Source: Nitrospirota bacterium | Lineage (GTDB): Bacteria > Nitrospirota > UBA9217 | Length of the DNA stretch: 9,636 bases | Assembly (NCBI GenBank): GCA_027456925.1 | Contig: DAIDTZ010000238.1 | Coordinates: 1 to 9,636 of the forward strand | Direction of reading: 5' to 3' | Part shown: in pieces, positions 1-7,489 of the stretch | How the letters are laid out: each line of letters opens with the position of its first letter | Position numbering within the stretch: position 1 is the stretch's first letter | Translations under genes and position numbers: made by a program | Notes under the pieces: model-generated | Told to the model about the DNA's origin: nothing | The model's database searches: none | What the model saw: only the letters and a program-made list of their open reading frames with translations

Positions 1-1
1 C

Positions 2-1513
2 CGACAATGGCCGTCTCCCAATTACCTTTACCTCAGGCTGAACAGCAACCCCACCACGCTCGACCCGGCTTTGGTCACCGATGTCATAGGCGGCGGCATT
101 GCGGCGAAACTCTTTAACGGTCTTGTGCGCTTTAACGAGAACCTCGACATCGTACCCGACATCGCCCGCTCATGGAGACTTTCGGACGACCAAAGGACCT
201 ACACCTTCCATCTCCGGCGGGACGTACGGTTCAGCAACGGCCGCAAGGTCACGGCCCAGGATTTCAAATATTCCTTCGAGCGCGTGCTTATGCCGCAGAC
301 CAAGGCCCCGCTCACCTGGGTCCTTGACAAGATTGAAGGCGCGGGCGATGTCATTTCCGGGAAGGCCCAAAGCGCCTCCGGCATAACCGTTGTAAATGAC
401 CACACTCTGACACTCAAACTGGAGAAGCCCTTCGGTCCGTTCCTCTCGCTTTTGGCAATGCCTGCCGCTTATGTCGTACCCCGAGAGGAAGTCGACCGGC
501 TTGGCCAGGATTTCGGCACCCATCCCATGGGCAGCGGTCCGTTCCTGCTCACTGAATGGAAGCATGGCCAGCATGTTGTCCTTACTGCGCGAGAGGACTA
601 CTTTGAAGGAAAACCCACGCTCAACGGGATCTATTACCGCATCATCCCCGAAGATCTCACGGCAATACTGGAATTTGAAACCGGCAGGCTCGACGTACTC
701 CAGATCCCGGCCTCGGAGTACCATCGCTATACTACCGATCCCGCCTGGCGCGATCTTGTTTACGGAAAGACGGGGCTCAACAGCTATTATCTGGGGCTCA
801 ATTGCACGCGGCCGCCTTTTGACGACCTCCGGGTACGGAGAGCCATGAACTACGCAATCGATCGCCGGCACATCCTGGACACAATCCTGGAAAAGCGCGG
901 GACACTCGCTTCGGGACCGATACCTCCCGGTTTGTGGAAGAGCAAAATCTGGCCCCAAGTCGCGGAAGGCTACGACTACGACCCCCAGAAGGCAAAGGAA
1001 CTCCTCCAGGAAGCGGGTGCTGAAGGAAAAACGATAAAGATCTATATTACCGCTGACCCGGAAGTTCTTAACATCGTCGAGGTCATCCAGAACTATCTCG
1101 AAAAGGTCGGGCTCAAGGTGGAAATAACACAACTTGACTGGAGCGCTTTCAAGCACGCTGTCAACGAAGGGGAACCGGACGCCTTCTGGCTCTCGTGGTA
1201 TGCTGACTATCCTGACCCGGAAAACTTCCTCTTTCCCCTTTTTGATTCAGCAAGCGCAGGTTCCGGCGGCAATCGAACGCGGTGCAACGACCCCGAACTG
1301 GACCGCCTGATTGAAACCGCCCAGCACACCATGGATGAAAGACAACGTTACCTGCTCTACCGGAAGGCGGAAAAACGAATCATTAAAGACGCCCCATGGG
1401 TCTTCATGTGGCACAAAGCGGACTACTACGTTGTACAACCATGGGTAAAAGATTTCAAAATCTATCCCATTTATTCCATAGACAAGCGCGTAAACGTGCG
1501 CATACGACGCTAA
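2..1513 (+). CDS. ABC transporter substrate-binding protein, family 5 (peptide/nickel type), 5' truncated
   Basis: Solute-binding protein of the SBP_bac_5 (DppA/OppA/NikA-like) family. It would capture an oligopeptide or similar ligand outside the cytoplasmic membrane and deliver it to an ABC permease. The frame is open from base 2, so the gene enters from beyond the left edge. The signal peptide and first residues are missing, and the TTG at 71 is an internal Leu codon, not a start. The visible part begins with YLYLRLNSNPTTLDPAL, the usual mature N-terminus of this family. It continues with the family signature (PDIARSW, then YTFHLRRDVRFSNG and VTAQDFKYSFERVL), followed by GSGPFLLTEW and a C-terminal lobe ending at the TAA. 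About 503 residues are visible, close to a full family member. No permease or ATPase gene is in the window, so the ligand cannot be assigned. It is the only plus-strand gene and converges on the DUF1059 gene. The family is secure; the substrate is unknown. Confidence 0.93.
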   Translation, partial: RQWPSPNYLYLRLNSNPTTLDPALVTDVIGGGIAAKLFNGLVRFNENLDIVPDIARSWRLSDDQRTYTFHLRRDVRFSNGRKVTAQDFKYSFERVLMPQTKAPLTWVLDKIEGAGDVISGKAQSASGITVVNDHTLTLKLEKPFGPFLSLLAMPAAYVVPREEVDRLGQDFGTHPMGSGPFLLTEWKHGQHVVLTAREDYFEGKPTLNGIYYRIIPEDLTAILEFETGRLDVLQIPASEYHRYTTDPAWRDLVYGKTGLNSYYLGLNCTRPPFDDLRVRRAMNYAIDRRHILDTILEKRGTLASGPIPPGLWKSKIWPQVAEGYDYDPQKAKELLQEAGAEGKTIKIYITADPEVLNIVEVIQNYLEKVGLKVEITQLDWSAFKHAVNEGEPDAFWLSWYADYPDPENFLFPLFDSASAGSGGNRTRCNDPELDRLIETAQHTMDERQRYLLYRKAEKRIIKDAPWVFMWHKADYYVVQPWVKDFKIYPIYSIDKRVNVRIRR

Positions 1514-1551
1514 CGCGCTTGCCTTGGTCCCCTGTCCCCTTGTTGTGTTCC

Positions 1552-1941
1552 TTACCCCTTCCAGTCCTGTGCCATGCTTTTTACCCTGGCGGCCATTTCC
1601 TGCGAAAATTCCATGATCCCGTGGGCTTCTCTCGCATGCATGGCAATCCCGTCGGCGATCAATTCGCCGGTCTGCGCAATATATCTGAATCCGCAATCAA
1701 ATCCGAGGTCTTTGCATGACGCCGCTTTAAGCCCCGGTTCTGCGTCTCCTGTGGAAACCTCGATGGGCTCTGCGTTGTTGAAGGCCTGCTTGATCGCACC
1801 GACCATTTCCTGGGTCAACGCAGGCACGCCGTGGACGTCCCGCAGATGTATTGCCACAACATCCATCAATAGTTCTTCGGTCCTGGCAACCTGTTTCCAG
1901 CCGCAATCATGTCCCAGGCTCCTGCACGTAACCTCTCTCAT
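1552..1941 (-). CDS. Tandem DUF1059 protein (two C-x6-C / H-x4-H repeats)
   Basis: A 129-residue soluble protein without signal peptide or membrane segment. It consists of two copies of a roughly 52-residue domain that I recognise as DUF1059, a small family of unknown function. Copy 1 spans about residues 3-54 and copy 2 about 73-124, offset by exactly 70 residues, joined by an acidic linker. Each has C-x6-C-x18-H-x4-H: C6/C13/H32/H37 and C76/C83/H102/H107. GHDCGW in copy 1 matches GFDCGF in copy 2, and HLRDVHG matches HAREAHG. Two Cys and two His at fixed spacing would suit a metal site, but that is inference. The ATG start is supported by GGAGG six bases upstream. The resB-ccsB terminator lies about 130 bases upstream, so this gene is probably its own transcription unit, though I find no clear promoter. 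DUF1059 proteins are usually single-domain; the duplication is the notable feature. No function can be given. Confidence 0.85.
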   Translation of the reverse strand: MREVTCRSLGHDCGWKQVARTEELLMDVVAIHLRDVHGVPALTQEMVGAIKQAFNNAEPIEVSTGDAEPGLKAASCKDLGFDCGFRYIAQTGELIADGIAMHAREAHGIMEFSQEMAARVKSMAQDWKG

Positions 1942-2072
1942 GGAGCACCTCCGCTGATAAGCTAGTATTAAACAAGCCTGAACTGCTCTTGTATTAACTA
2001 TAGCACGGGAAAGGGCCGCGTATTGAAGAAATCTTGCTGATACTCATGGGGCAGGAGGGACTGCAGAAGAGG

Positions 2073-2119
2073 AAAAAAAACAGAAAACGCCGGTTTGCTT
2101 GGTCAATCGCAAACCGGCG
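2073..2119 (-). terminator. Intrinsic terminator of the resB-ccsB operon
   Basis: Read on the minus strand, an 11-bp perfect GC-rich stem (CGCCGGTTTGC pairing with GCAAACCGGCG, arms 2109-2119 and 2088-2098) encloses a 10-base loop. It is followed at once by TTTTCTGTTTTTTTT (2087-2073). This is a textbook rho-independent terminator. It sits 60 bases past the ccsB stop codon and points away from it. The plus-strand reading has no T-run after the stem, so it acts on minus-strand transcripts only. The rest of 1942-2178 holds the DUF1059 ribosome-binding site and nothing else I can identify. Confidence 0.9.
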
Positions 2120-2178
2120 CACGTAATCACGAATAGTATAAAAAAGGGGAAACGCCGGCTCAAAGTCCTCGCGAAGCC

Positions 2179-3423
2179 CTAATTCAAGCACCCATAGGAG
2201 TGGAGACCGGAAAGCACGAGGTTCACGCCGAGATAGGTAAAAATAACGGCGAGGAAGCCCACTGCGGAAATGACCGCCATCTGGGCGCCTTTCCATCCCC
2301 GCACGTAACGCGCATGCAGGTAAATCGCATACACAAACCAGGTAATGAGCGACCAGGTCTCTTTGGGGTCCCAGCTCCAGTAGGTGCCCCAGGCGCTGTT
2401 GGCCCAGACTGCTCCGGTGATGATGCCGGCCGTAAGCAGCGGCCAGCCGATCGCGATCATGCGATACGTTACGTCATCCAAAAGGTCCTGCGCCGGAATG
2501 TACGGCTTCAGCAGCCCCCTGAGGCCCAACCCCTTGGACCAGATGAAAGAGAACACTGCAAGGACCGCTGCCCAGCTGACGATCGTAACCGGGGTGGAGC
2601 TGTTCAGGAATGTCGATTCGAACATATGCTGTTTGTACGATTCTCCGGCAGCAAGGTTCTTCATGGAGATCAGGTACACGAAGTCGATGCCCATGGCGAC
2701 CAAAAGAACGATTGCGAGAGTAATGCAAAAAGACCAGAAGAGGAAGACTTGCGACTTGTTCCGTGCGCCTGCAACGATCAAATAAACGAACCAGGCAAGA
2801 ACCAGCACGCCGAGGCCGAGCCAGAACGCGGTCTTCATCCGGTCACCCTGGCTCGCCATGAAATATCCGATCGGCGCCAGGACAACAATCGCTCCCAGCC
2901 CGGCAAAAAGATTGGAAACCGGACCCTTCTCATCTATATTCATGAGCAGATAGATCATGCTGATGGCGAAGGCGACCCCGAACGCGGCATATCCCAGGAA
3001 GCTTATCAGCACATGGTAGAAAAGCCAGTTGCTCTTCAGCGCCGGGACCAGCGGTGTTATGTCTGAGCTGATGCCTGCGACATTGATGAAGGCAAGCGCA
3101 AGGAACGCCACCGGCATCACGAAGGCGCCGAAGGCTTTGGTCTTGTATTTGAACTCGACGATGAGATAGATCAGCACCGTGCTCCAGGTGAAGAAGACCA
3201 GCGATTCGTAAAGATTGGAGAGCGGCACTCTCCCGATGTCCATCTGGTAGGACTCTCGCCACCGGAGCAGCAGGGCCGCGGTCTGAACGACGAACCCCGC
3301 GAGCGTTACTGCCGTGGCGGTCCGACCGATCGCGTTTTTCCGAAACGCAAGATAGCTGATATACAGCACCATTGCGGCCAAATATGCCAATGTCGCAATA
3401 TTGAAGAGCAACGAACTTTCCAT
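2179..3423 (-). CDS. ccsB: Cytochrome c biogenesis protein, CcsA/ResC type (TIGR family named CcsB), WWD haem-handling subunit
   Basis: Polytopic membrane protein of System II cytochrome c maturation. With ResB it exports haem and presents it for attachment to apocytochrome CxxCH motifs on the outer face of the membrane. The 414-residue product is mostly hydrophobic helices (for example about 7-27, 36-53, 74-90, 98-117, 139-161, 174-190, 199-219, 228-252, 278-295, 325-340 and 380-402). The diagnostic tryptophan-rich WWD signature, WGTYWSWDPKETW, is at residues 345-357. H266, H370 and H408 sit at spacings resembling the haem-ligand histidines described for CcsBA fusions; that match is by spacing only. 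The ATG start has GGAGG nine bases upstream. It lies 35 bases after resB and before a strong terminator, so the two form an operon. Naming is inconsistent: the WWD protein is CcsA or ResC in the mechanistic literature, but the bacterial protein family is often labelled CcsB. Confidence 0.93.
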   Translation of the reverse strand: MESSLLFNIATLAYLAAMVLYISYLAFRKNAIGRTATAVTLAGFVVQTAALLLRWRESYQMDIGRVPLSNLYESLVFFTWSTVLIYLIVEFKYKTKAFGAFVMPVAFLALAFINVAGISSDITPLVPALKSNWLFYHVLISFLGYAAFGVAFAISMIYLLMNIDEKGPVSNLFAGLGAIVVLAPIGYFMASQGDRMKTAFWLGLGVLVLAWFVYLIVAGARNKSQVFLFWSFCITLAIVLLVAMGIDFVYLISMKNLAAGESYKQHMFESTFLNSSTPVTIVSWAAVLAVFSFIWSKGLGLRGLLKPYIPAQDLLDDVTYRMIAIGWPLLTAGIITGAVWANSAWGTYWSWDPKETWSLITWFVYAIYLHARYVRGWKGAQMAVISAVGFLAVIFTYLGVNLVLSGLHSYGCLN

Positions 3424-3458
3424 CTCTTTATTCCTCCGTAAAAATTACGTCTATTCGT

Positions 3459-4976
3459 TTACTTTACGATTTCTTCCACGATCCTGTTGAATTCTTTTTC
3501 AAAACCGATCCGGTTCCGGTTGGCGGACCCTGCCACCAGAACGACTGTCTGCCCCTGCCGGTCCTGGATCCGCACCCACAATTTCCGATGAGAGCCGAAG
3601 AAGGCGATAAGCGGTCCGATGCAGAGCATGATGAATCCGGTATACACGACCCAGACTCCCGGGTCCTTGGTAACTTGCAGGCCGGTATACCGCGTCCCCG
3701 GGTATCCCCGGTAGGTGATGACGTAATTCTCGGGCATATTCGGCTGGCCCGGGTCTGTTTTCATGACCGCCGTCTTGTAGATCGGCTTGCCGCCGCCATG
3801 CCCGCGGTACACTTCAAGTTCAACCGTGGGGTTGATGTACTCGTCGTTATCGGTATGATAGAACATGATTTCGCCCGTGGCCGGGTTCCGCATACCGTAC
3901 GGGGCGAACCCCAGTACCTTGATCGTCCGGTCAATTGACGGAACGTAGGCCGCTGCCCCGGGGGCAACGGCAATCGTCTCACCGGCCGAAGACACATCGC
4001 TTTTCAGGCGAATGTTCAGTAAAACCTTTCCGCGGCTGTCCGGGATAGTGCCGTAACTGGACTGGTAGAACGTGATCCCGTGATGGGTGAGGGGGTCATT
4101 CACCCGGATCCGTTTGTCGAGGATCTTCTGACCGTCGAGATCGAAGATGCTGAGCGTGCTGTGGTACTCCGACGGCATGCCTGTCGGCATCCCCGACGGG
4201 CCGACATAGTAGTCGACATCAAAGTTGTCGCACCTCACATAATAGCCGAGGGGCATGGCGGGAACGCCCACCTGCGGATCGTTGATCACCGGGCTTTCAG
4301 CTATGCCGAGCGCCGCCATGAGCTGGTCCCACATGGGCTCGTTCCTGAGGTAGACGACCTTGGACGCCGATCCTTCGGGAAGGTTCAAAAATGCCTTGAA
4401 CCCGAAGAACGAACCGATGAGCGCCCCCACGAATATGAGAAGGATGCTGATATGGGTGATATACACGCCAAAACGGCTGTAGATCCCCTTTTGCGTCATG
4501 AACTGGGCGCTGCCGGGGCCCCGGGATTCGACATAACGGTATCCCCGCGCCTTCAGAGCGGCAACGGTCCGTTCCTCCGCCTTGTCCGCGCCTGCTCTGA
4601 AAACCATTTCTTTTTTGAACGGAACGGCTTTGAGGCTGTCGTCATCAATGGGCTTGAGCGGCGCAGTGACCAGTTTCCAGGTATGAGGGAAGCGATCGAG
4701 GGTGCAAACCGTCAGGTTTGCCGTAAAGAGAAAGAGGAGCAGCACGAACCACCACGTGTGGTACATATCGAAGAACCCGAGCATATCGAAAATCCGGACC
4801 GTGGCCTGGCTGTACTCACGGAGATAACGCTCCGGCGCCTCGTTCTGCGCAATGACGGTCCCGATGACCGAAACGATCGCAAGAATGATCAGCAGCACGA
4901 CGGCAAGTTTCACTGACGAAAAAAATTTCCAGACTTTTTCCGCGAAAATTTCAACAATTCCTTTTTGATTATCCAA
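3459..4976 (-). CDS. resB: ResB-family cytochrome c biogenesis protein
   Basis: Membrane partner of the CcsA-type protein in System II; together they form the cytochrome c synthetase. About 505 residues with helices near 24-44, 76-93, 172-193 and a last one near 443-461, and a large extracytoplasmic domain of roughly 250 residues between the third and fourth. Family hallmarks are visible: AIVSVIGTVIAQNEAPERY, then YHTWWFVLLLFLFTANLTVC, the DPLTHHGITFYQSSYG block near 295-310, and GSHRKLWV after the last helix. H74 in YHTWWF could be the first transmembrane haem-ligand histidine. Start choice: a GTG at 4979 is possible but only two bases follow GGAGG, too tight. The in-frame TTG at 4976 has a five-base spacer and is preferred, giving MDNQKG. 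(Residue numbers count from the GTG.) It is first gene of a two-gene operon with ccsB, behind the promoter at 5007-5035. ResB and the WWD protein are separate here, unlike fused CcsBA. Confidence 0.93.
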   Translation of the reverse strand: MDNQKGIVEIFAEKVWKFFSSVKLAVVLLIILAIVSVIGTVIAQNEAPERYLREYSQATVRIFDMLGFFDMYHTWWFVLLLFLFTANLTVCTLDRFPHTWKLVTAPLKPIDDDSLKAVPFKKEMVFRAGADKAEERTVAALKARGYRYVESRGPGSAQFMTQKGIYSRFGVYITHISILLIFVGALIGSFFGFKAFLNLPEGSASKVVYLRNEPMWDQLMAALGIAESPVINDPQVGVPAMPLGYYVRCDNFDVDYYVGPSGMPTGMPSEYHSTLSIFDLDGQKILDKRIRVNDPLTHHGITFYQSSYGTIPDSRGKVLLNIRLKSDVSSAGETIAVAPGAAAYVPSIDRTIKVLGFAPYGMRNPATGEIMFYHTDNDEYINPTVELEVYRGHGGGKPIYKTAVMKTDPGQPNMPENYVITYRGYPGTRYTGLQVTKDPGVWVVYTGFIMLCIGPLIAFFGSHRKLWVRIQDRQGQTVVLVAGSANRNRIGFEKEFNRIVEEIVK

Positions 4977-5006
4977 CACACCCTCCCGATAAAAAACAGT
5001 GCCGGT

Positions 5007-5035
5007 AAGTTATCATATCACCTATGGAGTGTCAA
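5007..5035 (-). promoter_or_regulatory. Sigma70-like promoter of resB-ccsB
   Basis: On the minus strand a perfect TTGACA (5035-5030) is followed by a 17-base spacer and TAACTT (5012-5007), the latter preceded by TGA to give an extended -10 (TGnTAACTT). Transcription would begin near base 5000, leaving a leader of about 20-25 bases that includes the GGGAGGG ribosome-binding site. The -35 box starts six bases after the nfnB stop codon, and no terminator separates the two, so read-through from nfnAB is also possible. The -10 matches consensus at only three of six positions, compensated by the perfect -35 and the TG extension. Confidence 0.6.
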
Positions 5036-5040
5036 GAAGT

Positions 5041-6501
5041 TTACAGGCTAACGATTTCCGGCGCTCCTGTCAGATAGCGATGAATCGCCTGTGCCGCCTT
5101 TCTGCCCGCGCCGAGCGCCGAAATCACCGTGGCGGAACCGGTCACGATATCGCCCCCGGCATATACGCCCGCACGACTCGTGCCGCCGGTATGTTGGTCG
5201 GCGATGATGTAGCCCCGATCGTTCACATTCAAGCCCTTCGTGCTCCGGGCAACCAAAGGATTCGTGTTCGTCCCCACGGCCATGACCACCGTATCAGCCG
5301 TGATCAAGAACTCCGACCCCTTTTTCGGATGTGAGCGGCGGCGGCCCGACGCATCGGGTTCGCCCTGCTCCATGCGCATGCATTCGACGGCGGCGGCATG
5401 ACCGTTTTCGCCGACGATCCGGACCGGCGTCGTCAAGAATTCGAGCATGACCCCTTCTTCTTTCGCGTGGTGGATCTCTTCTTTCCGGGCCGGCATTTCC
5501 GTCTCGGAGCGGCGGTAGATAACGATCGTTTCCCGGGCCCCCAGGCGCACTGCCGTTCTCGCGGCATCGATGGCCACATTGCCGCCGCCCACGATTGCTA
5601 CGCGCTCTCCCCTTCTGATCGGTGTATCAAATTCCGGAGAGGAATACGCACGCATGAGATTGATGCGCGTCAAAAATTCGTTGGCGGAATACACACCCGA
5701 AAGATGCTCTCCTTCGATCTCCATGAACTTGGGAAACCCGGCGCCCGTGCCGATGAATGAAGCGTCAAACTGGTCCATGATCTCGTCCACGCTGATGAGC
5801 TTGCCCACGACGGCGTTCGTAACGATCTCGACGCCCATCTTCTTGAGGACGCCGATCTCACGGGCCACGATCTTCTTCGGGAGGCGAAATTCGGGAATGC
5901 CGTAAACAAGGACTCCGCCGGCCTCGTGCAAAGCTTCGTACACGGTCACCTGGTGTCCGAGCTTGGTCAGATCAAAGGCGCAGGCCAGGCCGGCAGGACC
6001 GCTGCCCACGACAGCGACCCTCTTTCCCGTGGGAACGGGAGCCGCAGGGGTTTCAAGCCGCCCCTGCTTGGCTGTCCAGTCGGCCGTGAACCGTTCAAGC
6101 CGTCCGATGGCAACAGGTTCGAATTTTTTCCCCAAGGTGCAGTGCATTTCACACTGGCTTTCCTGGGGGCAGACGCGGCCGCAGACCGCCGGCAGGAGAT
6201 TGGCGCTTCTGATGATATCAAGAGCCCGGCCGAACTCATCCGCCTTGATCGCCTGGATGAACCGGGGGATCGGGACATGAACCGGACACCCGGCCACGCA
6301 CTTCGGATCCTTGCAGTTCAGGCACCGGCCCGCTTCCTTCCGGGCCATCTCAAGCGTATAGCCGAGCGAAACCTCTTCGAAGTTAGCGCGCCGGGTCCGG
6401 GGGTCTTGTTCGGGAATGGGAGTTTTGTGCGGGATGATCTGTGCTGGTTGTTTCGCCGCTCCGCCTGCGTTGACCTCGCTGCGGCTGTCTTGGTTACTCA
6501 C
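5041..6501 (-). CDS. nfnB: NfnB-type subunit (GltD/GltA-like NADPH oxidoreductase, beta subunit of NADH-dependent reduced ferredoxin:NADP+ oxidoreductase)
   Basis: Iron-sulfur flavoprotein of 486 residues resembling the small subunit of glutamate synthase. Being paired with an NfnA homologue rather than a large glutamate synthase subunit, it is best read as the large subunit of the Nfn electron-bifurcating transhydrogenase, which reduces NADP+ with NADH and reduced ferredoxin. An N-terminal region carries two cysteine sets for [4Fe-4S] clusters (C60, C63, C68, C72 and C107, C111, C117, C121, with GRVCPQESQCEMHC). An FAD-binding VVGSGPAGLACA follows near 164-175, and a second dinucleotide fold with VAIVGGGNVAIDAARTA near 301-317 for NADP(H). 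A C-terminal FAD segment, YAGGDIVTGSATVISALGAG, is near 447-466. The start is GTG; AGAGAGG lies ten bases upstream, inside nfnA. It overlaps the nfnA stop by eight bases (GTGAGTAA), indicating translational coupling. Alternative: a stand-alone glutamate synthase-like oxidoreductase, or the SudA subunit of a sulfide dehydrogenase (SudAB) complex. Confidence 0.88.
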   Translation of the reverse strand: MSNQDSRSEVNAGGAAKQPAQIIPHKTPIPEQDPRTRRANFEEVSLGYTLEMARKEAGRCLNCKDPKCVAGCPVHVPIPRFIQAIKADEFGRALDIIRSANLLPAVCGRVCPQESQCEMHCTLGKKFEPVAIGRLERFTADWTAKQGRLETPAAPVPTGKRVAVVGSGPAGLACAFDLTKLGHQVTVYEALHEAGGVLVYGIPEFRLPKKIVAREIGVLKKMGVEIVTNAVVGKLISVDEIMDQFDASFIGTGAGFPKFMEIEGEHLSGVYSANEFLTRINLMRAYSSPEFDTPIRRGERVAIVGGGNVAIDAARTAVRLGARETIVIYRRSETEMPARKEEIHHAKEEGVMLEFLTTPVRIVGENGHAAAVECMRMEQGEPDASGRRRSHPKKGSEFLITADTVVMAVGTNTNPLVARSTKGLNVNDRGYIIADQHTGGTSRAGVYAGGDIVTGSATVISALGAGRKAAQAIHRYLTGAPEIVSL

Positions 6502-7360
6502 AAACTGGCTGCCTCTCTTTGCCGAGCATGCCTTCGTGGCGCTGCTTCCAGGCTTCGAAGGATTCCTTTTCCTCGTTCTTGTAGGTCTTTTGGCGGTTCA
6601 TGAGCTGGTCCCAGTCCACCTCGTGTCCGTCGAATTCCGGGCCGTCCAGGCAGGCGAACTTCGTCACTCCAGCCACGGACACGCGGCAGCCGCCGCACAT
6701 GCCCGTACCGTCGAGCATGATCGGGTTCAGGCTGACCATCGTCTTGACGCCGAAGGGCCTCGTGGTTTCGCTCACAAACTTCATCATGATCGCTGGACCG
6801 ACGGTCATGACCAGGTCCGCGCCGTTTGATTCGATTTCCTGCTTCAAAGCCGCGGTCACGATCCCCTTCACGCCTCTGCTGCCGTCGTCGGTCGTGATAG
6901 AGACCTTGTCGGCAACCCCCTGCATTTCACGCTCGTAGATCAGAAGGTCCTTGCTCCGCGCACCCATCACCACAGTGACCGCGTTGCCCGCGGCCTTGAA
7001 GGCCCGCGCAACGGGAAAGAGCGGCGCCACGCCGAACCCTCCCCCGACCAGGACCACTTTGCCGACGCAATCGACGTGAGTGGGCATGCCCAGGGGGCCG
7101 CAGAGATCGAGGAGCTCTTCACCTGCCTGATAACGGGCAAGCTCGGCCGTAGTCTTGCCGACTGCCATGACGATCAGACTGATGGTGCCTTCCCGGGGAT
7201 TGATATCGGCGAGAGAAAGGGGAATTCGCTCCCCCTTTTCATGAAGCCGGATGATGACGAATTGTCCCGGCTGCGCTTTTTGAGAGATGAGGGGCGCTGC
7301 TACTTTATAGTAAAAAACATCAGGCTGGCGGATGAGCCGTTTTTACAGTATTTTCGCCAT
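6494..7360 (-). CDS. nfnA: NfnA-type subunit (ferredoxin-NADP reductase-like, alpha subunit), interrupted by an in-frame TAA at codon 6
   Basis: FAD/NAD-binding subunit with a [2Fe-2S] cluster, partner of NfnB in bifurcating NADH:ferredoxin:NADP+ chemistry. The first ATG of the long open stretch is at 7168, giving 224 residues, but homology continues upstream in the same frame: KVAAPLISQKAQPGQFVIIR, then EKGERIPLSLADINPREGTI, the flavin-binding barrel. Reading back further gives MAKIL, a TAA at 7343-7345, then KRLIRQPDVF. MAKIL-x-KRL matches the normal NfnA N-terminus, so the native start is ATG 7360 (288 codons, the family's usual size), with a stop replacing residue 6. No ATG, GTG or TTG lies between the TAA and 7168. 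Downstream are VLVGGGFGVAPL (nucleotide binding) and the cluster motif LDGTGMCGGC with a third Cys 12 residues after the second Cys (D217, C222, C225, C237 in full-length numbering). It overlaps nfnB by eight bases. It could be a fresh nonsense mutation or a sequence error; the family call is secure. Confidence 0.82.
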
Positions 7361-7368
7361 AACGGGCT

Positions 7369-7398
7369 ATCTTACCACAGGAAGGGGAAATTTTTCCA
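7369..7398 (-). promoter_or_regulatory. Candidate promoter of nfnA-nfnB, near-leaderless
   Basis: In the 129 bases between the HMA gene and nfnA, the minus strand offers TGGAAA (7398-7393), an 18-base spacer and TAAGAT (7374-7369). Both hexamers match consensus at four of six positions. The -10 ends only eight bases before the ATG at 7360, so the transcript would start almost at the initiation codon. There is no strong Shine-Dalgarno sequence, only a weak TAAGA nine bases before the ATG. Just upstream is a direct repeat CAAATAA-N3-CAAATAA (7399-7415, + strand reading, 10-base period) and a small inverted repeat GGAAA-TT-TTTCC (7386-7397). Nothing else is recognisable in 7361-7489, and I see no terminator for the HMA gene. 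Confidence 0.35.
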
Positions 7399-7489
7399 CA
7401 AATAACTGCAAATAAGTACAAGGAGATCCTATCGCTGGGGCAGAAATGCCGCGGCTCTCCTCTCCCCGGGGGATGCAAACAGCGAAGAG

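Noticed and set aside
170..1156. Long open frame antisense to the solute-binding protein gene (328 codons)
   Set aside because: It is opposite a clear SBP_bac_5 gene, has no recognisable domain or ribosome-binding site, and its composition follows from the coding strand's codon bias.
1514..1551. Terminator or G-quadruplex in the G-rich (minus strand) convergent gap
   Set aside because: No inverted repeat with a T-run on either strand; the G-runs are short and irregular, so neither claim is supportable.
2200..3066. Plus-strand open frame opposite ccsB (288 codons), and similar ones opposite resB (4080-4916), nfnB (5926-6603) and phoH/VKOR (8519-9379)
   Set aside because: All are mirror frames of well-supported genes, rich in Arg, His, Asp and Gly, without homology or start signals.
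3437..3449. Small palindrome CGTAA-AAA-TTACG between resB and ccsB
   Set aside because: A 5-bp AT-rich stem in a 35-base gap is likely by chance and has no T-run or link to a known operator.
7343..7345. Recoding (selenocysteine or pyrrolysine) to explain the stop inside nfnA
   Set aside because: The codon is TAA; selenocysteine uses TGA and pyrrolysine TAG, and no adjacent stem-loop of that kind is visible.
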